From Cyanobacteria bacterium Co-bin13 (GTDB taxonomy: Bacteria; Cyanobacteriota; Cyanobacteriia; Phormidesmidales; Phormidesmidaceae): a DNA stretch of 17,468 nucleotides. Below are positions 6,295 to 13,399 of the stretch, in pieces (the stretch's first letter is position 1; each line of letters opens with the position of its first letter). Under the pieces are notes generated by a model, which was not told the origin of the DNA, searched no databases, and saw nothing but the letters and a program-made list of their open reading frames with translations. A program made the position numbers and the translations under genes. The DNA lies in contig JACVRP010000025.1 of the NCBI GenBank assembly GCA_014534385.1, positions 1 through 17,468 of the forward strand, given 5' to 3'.

Positions 6295-7542
6295 CTAGGC
6301 TCTGGGGCGCGGTCGCGGTGGTGTGAAAAGCGATCGCACCGTCGCCGATCGGGTTTCATTCAAATCGCCCCTGCCGCGCCAAATCGTTTCATAGAAGAAA
6401 AAAGACACCCCGGCATAGCCCATCGACCGCGCCGCCTGAACCTGCTGCTGAATCAGCGCAATCGGCACCGGCTGATGTCTTAGCCCCGTTAAAATGCCCA
6501 CCCCAGTTGGCACATGGTCACGGGCTGCCCTTAGCTCCGGGTCTTGCAGCAGCGCCACGAAGCTCTGCAGGCTATCGCGATAGGCCTGAATCACCAGCTC
6601 CTCAACATAGCCATCCCGCCACCAGGTTGGCCAGTCCTGCAGGCCATCTTGATAGGCCGTGTCAGCCGGATGGGGAGACAGCGACAAAATAGCTCTCGGT
6701 CGCCGCGCCTTGACCACCCGAAAGACCTTGTCCATTAGCTGAGTCATTTTGTTGGCCCGCCAGCGCGTCCACTCCGCGTCGTAGGGGTTGGTCGGAGGCG
6801 CTTTACCCCCGTGCTCTTGCCGGTAGAGGTTGACCGTAAAGGGGTCGTAGCCAAACTCCACCGGCAGCGCAAAGTGATCATCAAGCTGCAGACCGTCTAC
6901 ATCGTAGTTAGCCATCAGCTCCCCGATCAGCGCCAGCAAAAATGCCTGCACCTGTGGATGAAACGGATTGAGCCAAACCCGCGAGTGGTGCCCCTCTAGG
7001 TAGAGCTGGGCCTGGGGCAGAGCGCCTTGCTTCTGGGTCAGCCAGTCGGGGTGCCGCAGAGCCAGCCGCGAGTTCGCAGGGGCCATCAGGCCAAACTCAA
7101 ACCAGGGAATCACGCTCAGGCCCTGGCCGTGCGCCATTTCCAACAGCTCCTTCAGCATGTCCCGGTCTCCCTGAGTAGCCTCCAGCGCCTCGTTGCGCCC
7201 CTGCTCATCCACATCTGGATAAAGCCCTTGCCGATAGCCAATCACCTGACTTGCGATCGCACTGGGAAAAAGCGTAAATCCCCAGTTCCAAACCGTCGGA
7301 TAAACCGTATTGAAATGGTGATCCGCCAGCGTTTGCATCGTCTCCTGCAAAACCTGACTCTGAAACAGCACATTGCTGTCAATATTAGTCAGCCAAACTC
7401 CCCGAATCTCATGGCTTGGGCCACTTGAAGCCAACCCCGGCTGCCCCCCAACAACACCCATCCCCCCAGGCCCGACCAGACTCAGCAGCGCAACTAACAA
7501 CGCCAGCACCAGCCAACGCAGCCGCCTCAACCCATAGCTCAT
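6295..7542 (-). CDS. Secreted GHL10/DUF187-type glycosyl hydrolase-like protein
   Basis: From the ATG at 7542 this is 415 aa; an in-frame GTG at 7560 would add six residues. The N-terminus (LRRLRWLVLALLVALLSLVG) is a signal peptide or membrane anchor, so the protein acts outside the cytoplasm. The mature part starts with HEIRGVWLTNIDSNVLF, the hallmark opening of glycosyl hydrolase-like family 10 (PF02638, related to YngK). It continues through HHFNTVYPTVWNWGFTLFPS, GLSVIPWFEFGLM, ALRHPDWLT, VWLNPFHPQVQAFLLALIGEL and VDGLQLDDHFALP as beta/alpha-barrel strands, then AILSLSPHP, ELVIQAYRD and GVSFFFYETIW. Paired Asp residues in QLDDH are candidate catalytic acids. The family is thought to act on cell-wall or other glycans, but the substrate is unproven. 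The gene stands alone. Confidence 0.85.
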   Translation of the reverse strand: MSYGLRRLRWLVLALLVALLSLVGPGGMGVVGGQPGLASSGPSHEIRGVWLTNIDSNVLFQSQVLQETMQTLADHHFNTVYPTVWNWGFTLFPSAIASQVIGYRQGLYPDVDEQGRNEALEATQGDRDMLKELLEMAHGQGLSVIPWFEFGLMAPANSRLALRHPDWLTQKQGALPQAQLYLEGHHSRVWLNPFHPQVQAFLLALIGELMANYDVDGLQLDDHFALPVEFGYDPFTVNLYRQEHGGKAPPTNPYDAEWTRWRANKMTQLMDKVFRVVKARRPRAILSLSPHPADTAYQDGLQDWPTWWRDGYVEELVIQAYRDSLQSFVALLQDPELRAARDHVPTGVGILTGLRHQPVPIALIQQQVQAARSMGYAGVSFFFYETIWRGRGDLNETRSATVRSLFTPPRPRPRA

Positions 7543-7604
7543 AGATCCCACCAGGCTCACTCTTTGACTACTTTCAAGCAGCAGCCCGTCTGATCAGGAT
7601 GAAG

Positions 7605-7750
7605 GGTAGATGGAGTGGATGGGTAGGGGGTGGATGAGCAAACGTACTGTTCGCTGCTTGCCTAATTTCTCCGCGTCTCCGTGTCCCCGCGTCTCCGCGT
7701 CCCCATATCCCCGTGTACCTCAATCCTCCCATATCTCCTAACTCCCCATT
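7605..7750. repeat. G-rich/C-rich repeat cluster in the 213-nt gap between minus-strand genes
   Basis: A G-rich arm (GTGGATGGGTAGG at 7615-7627, then GGGGGTGGATG) is followed after about 45 nt by a pyrimidine-rich arm. That arm carries the reverse-complement copy of the 2663-2685 unit at 7671-7693 and further CCCCGTGT/CTCCC repeats to 7750. It combines unit types seen separately at 2651-2815 and 3642-3734, and follows directly behind the stop of the 842-aa gene. Confidence 0.72.
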
Positions 7751-7755
7751 CCCCC

Positions 7756-10284
7756 TCACCTCACCACCTCCAACGGTTCCGGCAGCGCCATATCCTTGGG
7801 CGTGTACCCGCCGTAGAGGGCATAGCTGCGCTGAATCACCTGGTTTAACGCGGCTGCATGGGCTGCTCCTCCGTACGGCGGCAAGGCAATTCGCGCCATG
7901 TAAGCAGGGGAATAGACTGCGTTGAAGTGTTTGCTAAACGCTGGCACGGTCAATCGGTTGCCGTCTAGCGTAAAAGACAGGTCCAGGCTACCGTCGGCTT
8001 GGGCTATAAACTCGGGGCTGTGCTGCAGCACCAGTTCCTTTGAAAGGGCAGCTTCAAGGCCGCCATCTAGCAGCAGCTGCACCGGATCTTTTGACTGGCT
8101 GGCGGCTGTGGGCAAAATCAGTCCCCGAATCGAGCTGACGGTAGCAGCGGGCAGGGTGAGTTCGGCTGGGCGTCTGCTGTTGGGCCAGGAGGCAATTCGA
8201 TAATCCAGCAACCCTAGACCGTGCAGGGCATTAGTACCCACTAGCCCATCTGCACCGGCAATGCGCTTAAGCTCTGAGCGGTATTTGGCGACTAGCGGCA
8301 GCAGGGCAACCTGCTCAGCCGATAGAGCGGCTGGGGAGTGCCCCACCGAGAGGTTGAAGCTGGTGGCCATGACCTGAGCTAGGGTTGCAAAATCCCACAG
8401 GTTCAGATCGTTTTGAGAAACCATATTGAAATGAAGCTGCCCAATGGCTGAAAGTACTGGCGCTTCCTCAGGAGCCAGGGCCATGAGATCGGGAACCAGA
8501 TAGTTTTGTCCATATTTTTTGATCCAGCTGCCGTCGCCCCAGTGGGTATTCATGTCGGGCATATCGCGCAGGAAAGGCATGAGGCCCCGAACAAACTGCA
8601 GGTACTGCGGATCTTGGCGGTTGGCGGGCTTAAACTGGGCTTCGGCAAGGTCGCTCAGACGTCTGGCAAGAGCGACTGTCAGCAGCGTAAACGCATCGGT
8701 ACTGATATCGAGATTGTGGGCTTGGAGTACCCGAAAAAATCTGGCCTCGGCGGCTGTCGTCTGCTGATAGCCCTGATTGAGCTGGGTGAGACTGGCCTGA
8801 ATAGCCTGGATCTCTGGCTGCAGCTGCGGCGCTCTGCGCTTTAGCACCTGCCAAAGCTGAGGATTCAAGGCCTGATCGCTCAGAAAAAGCTGCAGCCGTT
8901 CCCGTTCCCCCAGCCCCGCAGAATTGTCTCGAAAAAACCGAATGACGTCAGCCCTGGCCAGCTTATAGCTCGCGGTAGCTGAGATGCCCTTGCTAAGGCC
9001 CTCGTGGCGAGTTGCATAGATGCCGAGCAGGCGGGTGGTGTCTAGCTGCGCCACAGAACGGCGATCAAAGCTGTGGGTAAAACCAATGCTTTGCCAGAAA
9101 CGGTCCTCTTCAAACTGATCAACCGCTGCCAAGATAGCCGGATAGTGCGCTGTGAGTGCCTCAATCAGCGCCAGATGCTGCTGCTCCCAGCGGTGCTGCT
9201 GCCGCAACCGCACCTGATAGTCAGCCGCGGCCTGCTCAACCTCTGGGGGGAATAGGGAAATTCCCTGTTCCCGCAGGTGAGTAATGCTTAGGGCATGAAC
9301 GCCTGGGGTATCTTCGGCGGCGGTTGGTGTGGGTAAGGGCAGCCGGCCCAGCACAATCGTTGTGCTAGTTGTCGGGCTACCGGTGTAGTTTGCCTTAACT
9401 GCTGCCTGCTCAACCCGTTTGATGGCCTCCAATCTGGCCTGAGCTTCCAGAGGAGTGCCCAAAAAGGCGCGCAGAAGATACTGCTGATTGGTTAGCGCCA
9501 GTTCGTACTTGTGAAAAGAGTGAACTTCGCCCGACTGCTCTAGCTCCAGCTGTTGAAAAAACGCGTCTGACAGGGTAACCAGGTGAACCTCTATTAGCGG
9601 CAGCACTGCCGCTATCTCTACCCCGGCCGCCGCCGCCGCTGTAAAAATTTTTGGGAAAAATACTTCCTGGTAATAAGCATCGGTATTGAACCGACCAGCC
9701 TCTAAAAAGCGCAGGTATTCCCCCTGCTGTAGACCTTGAGCAATGAGCGGCAGGGCCGGGTTGCGCTGCAGTAGCCAAAAGAACTTGGTATCCAAAACGC
9801 CCTGCTGGTTAGGCGGCAAGGCATTTTGAATGGCACTGTAGGCGGCGGCAGAAAGGGGGGGCACGGTTGTGCCATTGGGCAGCACGTAGGTTGTGCCATC
9901 TGCCTGCTTGAGAAAAGTAACCCCTTCTAGCAGCTCAATTTGCGCTCTGGGTTCGACTCCGGTCAGTGCAATAAAGCCACCCCACTTCACTTCTGCCCAA
10001 AAAGCCTGAACGCCTTTCTGTATTCCCTTCAGCAGTTCCCAGCGGCGTTCTTCGGCAAAGCGGTTGACTGAAGGCAGCTGGCTAGAGGGGTCAGTCGCTT
10101 GAGCAGGAACGTCTGGGGCAGCAGCCTGGGACGGGGGCGATGGCACAGACTGAAGCGGATCGTCTGGAGCAGTTAAGGCCGAGTTGATATAGTCTCTGCC
10201 CACCACTGCTGCCAGGCACAGCAGCGCTCCCACCAGGCCCAACTTTGCTAGCCAAGCGGGAAAGGATTGGATGAGCCGTCCCAT
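7756..10284 (-). CDS. Large membrane-anchored protein of unknown function (842 aa)
   Basis: I do not recognise a family. An N-terminal hydrophobic helix (residues 11-29, WLAKLGLVGALLCLAAVVG) is preceded by Arg3 and followed by a Pro/Ala/Gln-rich spacer (38-72), giving a signal anchor with the bulk most likely periplasmic. The remainder is soluble and mainly helical, rich in Ala, Leu and Gln, with an AAAAAGVEIAAVLPLIEVHL segment (216-235). Later stretches include FALLTVALARRL-like helices, DMPDMNTHWGDGSWIKKYGQNY and GLVGTNALHGLGLLDYRI. No P-loop, TPR consensus, peptidase or glycosidase motif is evident. Cys is almost absent outside the anchor. The ATG at 10284 lacks a strong RBS. It lies 76 nt downstream of the PRX-like gene on the same strand and could be co-transcribed with it. 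Confidence 0.85.
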   Translation of the reverse strand: MGRLIQSFPAWLAKLGLVGALLCLAAVVGRDYINSALTAPDDPLQSVPSPPSQAAAPDVPAQATDPSSQLPSVNRFAEERRWELLKGIQKGVQAFWAEVKWGGFIALTGVEPRAQIELLEGVTFLKQADGTTYVLPNGTTVPPLSAAAYSAIQNALPPNQQGVLDTKFFWLLQRNPALPLIAQGLQQGEYLRFLEAGRFNTDAYYQEVFFPKIFTAAAAAGVEIAAVLPLIEVHLVTLSDAFFQQLELEQSGEVHSFHKYELALTNQQYLLRAFLGTPLEAQARLEAIKRVEQAAVKANYTGSPTTSTTIVLGRLPLPTPTAAEDTPGVHALSITHLREQGISLFPPEVEQAAADYQVRLRQQHRWEQQHLALIEALTAHYPAILAAVDQFEEDRFWQSIGFTHSFDRRSVAQLDTTRLLGIYATRHEGLSKGISATASYKLARADVIRFFRDNSAGLGERERLQLFLSDQALNPQLWQVLKRRAPQLQPEIQAIQASLTQLNQGYQQTTAAEARFFRVLQAHNLDISTDAFTLLTVALARRLSDLAEAQFKPANRQDPQYLQFVRGLMPFLRDMPDMNTHWGDGSWIKKYGQNYLVPDLMALAPEEAPVLSAIGQLHFNMVSQNDLNLWDFATLAQVMATSFNLSVGHSPAALSAEQVALLPLVAKYRSELKRIAGADGLVGTNALHGLGLLDYRIASWPNSRRPAELTLPAATVSSIRGLILPTAASQSKDPVQLLLDGGLEAALSKELVLQHSPEFIAQADGSLDLSFTLDGNRLTVPAFSKHFNAVYSPAYMARIALPPYGGAAHAAALNQVIQRSYALYGGYTPKDMALPEPLEVVR

Positions 10285-10360
10285 CGCTCAGGTACCTGTC
10301 AAACAATTGTTCAACTATACCGATATACCGAATAAGAGTTGGCTCGCTTAGATTAAATTT

Positions 10361-10942
10361 TTAGCCAAAGTAGGCCGGTTCACTGCCGGGCTTCCACTTA
10401 ATATTGCAGCCAATACTGGGCTTTTGTGGTTCGGGGACAGGGCGGCCCGACAAGACAGCCTCCAGAGCGGCCCGCAAATCCTTGCCGGTAACAGGGATGC
10501 CGTTGCTGGGGCGACTGTCATCTAGCTGCCCTCGGTAGGCCAGACGGCCCTCATTATCAAAGAGGAAAAAGTCAGGCGTGCAGGCAGCAGTGTAGCGCTT
10601 AGCAGTGTCCTGACTTTCGTCGTAGCAGAGGGGAAAGTTAAATCCCAGGGACTCGGCCATTTGCTTGAGATGTTCGGGGCTATCTTGGGGATGGGCAGCG
10701 ACGTCGTTAGCGCTGATGGCAACCAGGCCAACCCCTTTGGCAGCATAGTCCTGACCCAGGCGGGCAAGTTCTTGCTGAACATGTTTAACGAAGGGGCAGT
10801 GCTGGCAGATAAACATCACCAGCAGCGCCCGAGAGCCAGAAAAGGTTGCCAGGGAAATGGGCTTGCCAGAAACCACGTCGGGCAGCGTGAAGTCGGGGGC
10901 TGCTGTCCCTAGGGGAAGCATTGTAGATTCAACCATCACCAT
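10361..10942 (-). CDS. Thioredoxin-fold AhpC/TSA-like (PRX-like) protein
   Basis: From the ATG at 10942 this is 193 aa. A TTG at 10957 is in frame, but its following GGAG is better read as the ribosome-binding site, 9 nt before the ATG. The fold is peroxiredoxin/TlpA-like: MLPLGTAAPDFTLPDVVSGKPISL, then a strand leading to FICQHCPFVKHVQQEL with a CxxC redox pair (Cys46, Cys49). GVGLVAISANDVA follows, and CTPDFFLFDNEGRLAYRGQLDDSRP carries the cis-Pro of the fold. The C-terminal SIGCNIKWK matches the tail common in this PRX-like subgroup. There is no signal peptide, so a cytoplasmic disulfide reductase or peroxide-related role is likely; the substrate is unknown. It is divergent from the AMIN-domain gene across a repeat-rich spacer. 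Confidence 0.88.
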   Translation of the reverse strand: MVMVESTMLPLGTAAPDFTLPDVVSGKPISLATFSGSRALLVMFICQHCPFVKHVQQELARLGQDYAAKGVGLVAISANDVAAHPQDSPEHLKQMAESLGFNFPLCYDESQDTAKRYTAACTPDFFLFDNEGRLAYRGQLDDSRPSNGIPVTGKDLRAALEAVLSGRPVPEPQKPSIGCNIKWKPGSEPAYFG

Positions 10943-11064
10943 AGGGGCTATCTCCAATTACAAGGGTTCCTCCGCATCCTAACCCTGGGGCCATAAACGG
11001 CAATGAATGCAAGTGTTGCAGTTTGTTTCATTTTCGGCTCTGTCACCGTTTGCGGATAGACTCT

Positions 11065-11096
11065 TTCCTGATGCAAATCCTTCCTGATGCAAATCC
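11065..11096. repeat. Perfect 16-bp tandem direct repeat
   Basis: TTCCTGATGCAAATCC is present twice head to tail with no mismatch (11065-11080 and 11081-11096). The 16-bp period is about one and a half helical turns. It lies in the divergent promoter region. Confidence 0.9.
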
Positions 11097-11135
11097 TTGC
11101 ATTTTGGTCAATTCTGCGTATCCTTAAGTAAGTTT

Positions 11136-11158
11136 TCTAGATGAGAGCTGCATCTAGA
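11136..11158. promoter_or_regulatory. Operator-like inverted repeat upstream of the AMIN gene
   Basis: TCTAGATG and CATCTAGA form a perfect 8-bp inverted repeat with a 7-nt spacer, ending 3 nt before the TTGACA at 11162. The position suits a dimeric regulator site; alternatively it would form a hairpin if transcribed. Confidence 0.5.
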
Positions 11159-11247
11159 GCCTTGACAGCGAGAGTTGCCGCTGTTTCTAGCGTCGGCTGA
11201 ATCGGTTAAGACACCCAAGCCGCACTTTAGAGAATGGAGATGAGGCA

Positions 11248-13338
11248 ATGAGGCAGCATCAGTTAGCAGGCTGGTTAATCAGCAATCTGATTGCAGGATC
11301 AGGAACCAGAGGGCTTGGGGGCCGTGCAGGGGTCTTTCTAGGTCAGGCTCTTGCCGCTGCAGCCATAGTTTTTGCAAGTCCCGTGGCGTCTGCAGCTGTA
11401 TTGTCTAGCTGGGACTTTGAGCCCTCTAGTCAGCAGCTCTCGGTGACCTTACCTAAGGGCGTTACCCCCCGATTTTTGGTGTTTGCTGAGCCTGCCCGGA
11501 TTGTGCTGGAGGTGCCTAACACGCAGCTGGGCACGCTGCCAATTGAGCAGACCTATGGAGGGGCAATTAGCCGGGTGCAGGTCATCCAGGAGACTGCCGA
11601 CACCGTCCATGTGGTGCTGGAGCTAGCCCCCAATACCGTTATCGACCGTCGCCATGCGGAACTGGTTGCGGCTGAGGCGGGCGAGCAGACGCGCTGGACG
11701 CTGACGCCGCTGATTGTAGACAGTGGGGCTGCGATCGCAACCGCCCCCGCGCCCACTCCCGCTACCCCCATTGCCGATTCGACTCCCGCTGCCGCTGCCC
11801 CTAACCAGGCGACGCCGACCCTTGCACCGGATTCAGTGCCCTCTGGTCCCCGGTTTATCGAGACGCCTGAGGGTGAACTCAGCATTCGCGCGTCTAACCT
11901 GATGCTGCCTTCCCTGGCTGAGGGGCAGGCGAATCTGCCCAATACGCTGCCGGTAGATCCCTTTGAGCCCAGCTTTGCCCCAGCTACTCAGGTCACTGTG
12001 CCCCCCTTAGATAGCACAGTCGCCGTTACGCCCAACCCACCTCAGGTAAGCGTGCCTTTCTTAGAAGACACGGCTGAGGCAGCGAGTCCAGCGGCGACCC
12101 TCCCAATGCCTGAGCCCGCTGTGGCTGACCCAGAAGAGCAATCCGGCGCGATCGCAATTAACCCGCCTACCACGGTTCCCTTTCCCAGTTCATCGGCGCT
12201 AGATCCGGCAGATCTTGAGACAACAGAGGCTGCGCCTATCGCGGTGATCGCCCCGGCTGAGCAGGCCCCAAGTCCCGCTGCCGCCAGTGCGGCGGCTGAG
12301 CCCATCGCGGTCCCTCAAACGACCTTTACAGTCGAGCCGCCTCAGCCTGACGCTGCGATCGCAAGTGAGCCTGCCCCGACAGCGGCTCCTCCTGCGACGG
12401 ACCTGCCAGAGCCCACCGTCGCGACGACTCCAGCCAGCGTTGCCGTTCCCGAAGTGCCTGCCGCTCCTGCGGTCGCGCCTGTGGCACCGGTAGCCGCTGC
12501 GGCTGCTCCTACCGCCTCACCAGAGGCCTTGAGCCAGGAGCCCCCCTTTATCAATACCGCCGCTGCCGCCCCGCAGCCCGCTGCGATCCCTAATGCGATC
12601 GTGACCCTGCCGCCAACAGCCGCCGCCAGCCCTGCGCCGCCACCGGGCTCAGCGCCAGCAGCCCCTGCCTTGGCTGAGCCGGTTCCTTTCCTGGCAACGG
12701 CCCCTCCTGATAACCGTCCGGCAGCGCCAGGGCCCGAAAACGTGATCTCCTTTGGGCAGCCGCTACCAGCCGCCACAAAAGAGGATCTGCCCAGTTTTCC
12801 CTACCTGACGCCGCCCTCTGAAACGGGCCCTGCAGCCAGCCCGGATGTGCTGATCCCAGCAGGAACGCTGCTGCAGCTGCGCTATCCGGGGCCACAACCC
12901 CTACAGCTCGACCAGCGCTCGGCCTTAGACGCGGTGATGCTGCTAGAGACAGATCTGCGAGACGCCAAAACGGGAGCGCTCATTGCTCCGGCAGGCAGCC
13001 AGCTAGCGGGCCGCTTTGGTCCCGATGAGCTGGGGCTGCGCTGGGTGAGTCAGGCGGTGCTGCTGCCAGGTCGGCAGGTGCCGCTCTCAGGAGCCTCTGC
13101 CTACTTCGCTGGCCCCCCTCAAGTCTCGGGTCAAAGGCTGGCGCTTAACTCTGGTATTGGAGCCCTGGCGCTGACCGTGCTGACTGGCTTTACCGGCGTC
13201 GGCCTACTGGGAGGAGCCATGCTGGGGGCCACCACCGCCGTAGGCACAGCGCCACAGGTGATTGTGATCGAGCCGCACCAAATCATTGAAGTGCAGATTT
13301 TGGAAGACGTTCCCCGTAGCGAGCTGCCGCTGAATTAG
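11248..13338 (+). CDS. AMIN-domain protein with VirB10/TrbI-like C-terminal domain
   Basis: This encodes 696 aa with three parts. A signal peptide (hydrophobic 31-49, ending SAA) leads into an AMIN domain at 51-156 (VLSSWDFEPSSQQLSVTL, PARIVLEVPN, ISRVQVIQETADTVHVVLEL), a module that binds the cell wall in AmiC and PilQ-type proteins. Then comes a very long Pro/Ala-rich, low-complexity linker (about 160-530) able to span the periplasm. The C-terminal 165 residues read IPAGTLLQLRY, DLRDAKTGALIAPAGSQLAGRFG, RQVPLSGASAYF, a hydrophobic Gly-rich segment (634-665) and VIVIEPHQIIEVQILEDV. This is the order seen in VirB10/TrbI: 'IPAGT', 'LIP.GS.L.G.', antenna helix pair and closing 'I.I.PG..i.V.v.kD'. 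GGAGA at 11236-11240 is the RBS. No other secretion genes are nearby. The VirB10 assignment is pattern-based. Confidence 0.8.
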   Translation: MRQHQLAGWLISNLIAGSGTRGLGGRAGVFLGQALAAAAIVFASPVASAAVLSSWDFEPSSQQLSVTLPKGVTPRFLVFAEPARIVLEVPNTQLGTLPIEQTYGGAISRVQVIQETADTVHVVLELAPNTVIDRRHAELVAAEAGEQTRWTLTPLIVDSGAAIATAPAPTPATPIADSTPAAAAPNQATPTLAPDSVPSGPRFIETPEGELSIRASNLMLPSLAEGQANLPNTLPVDPFEPSFAPATQVTVPPLDSTVAVTPNPPQVSVPFLEDTAEAASPAATLPMPEPAVADPEEQSGAIAINPPTTVPFPSSSALDPADLETTEAAPIAVIAPAEQAPSPAAASAAAEPIAVPQTTFTVEPPQPDAAIASEPAPTAAPPATDLPEPTVATTPASVAVPEVPAAPAVAPVAPVAAAAAPTASPEALSQEPPFINTAAAAPQPAAIPNAIVTLPPTAAASPAPPPGSAPAAPALAEPVPFLATAPPDNRPAAPGPENVISFGQPLPAATKEDLPSFPYLTPPSETGPAASPDVLIPAGTLLQLRYPGPQPLQLDQRSALDAVMLLETDLRDAKTGALIAPAGSQLAGRFGPDELGLRWVSQAVLLPGRQVPLSGASAYFAGPPQVSGQRLALNSGIGALALTVLTGFTGVGLLGGAMLGATTAVGTAPQVIVIEPHQIIEVQILEDVPRSELPLN

Positions 13339-13399
13339 GGCTGCCTTTAAGCGGGCCACAGGATCGGGGAGACGCAGAGACAGCGCCTTCTGCCCACAG

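Larger units (their letters stand above)
10943..11247. promoter_or_regulatory. Divergent regulatory region with tandem and inverted repeats
   Basis: This 305-nt gap has no gene of its own. It contains TGCAAgtgTTGCA (11008-11020), the 16-bp unit TTCCTGATGCAAATCC twice in tandem (11065-11096), ATGCAAatccTTGCAT (11087-11102), the inverted repeat TCTAGATG/CATCTAGA (11136-11143 and 11151-11158), and a TTGACA (11162-11167) that could be a -35 box for the AMIN gene, though the matching -10 is weak. Five TGCAA/TTGCA half-sites between 11008 and 11101 suggest an operator array. Confidence 0.55.

Noticed and set aside
11004..11060. 18-codon plus-strand frame MNASVAVCFIF... in the divergent spacer
   Set aside because: No Shine-Dalgarno sequence, and the bases are better explained as part of the TGCAA repeat region.
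12342..12776. Long minus-strand frame (144 aa, Gly/Ala-rich) inside the AMIN-domain gene
   Set aside because: It is the mirror of the Pro/Ala-rich, high-GC linker, and its composition is that of a shadow frame. No RBS or independent protein features.
11248..13338. Type IV secretion or conjugation locus suggested by the VirB10-like domain
   Set aside because: No VirB4, VirB9, VirB11, relaxase or coupling-protein gene is in the window, so only the single domain similarity is claimed.
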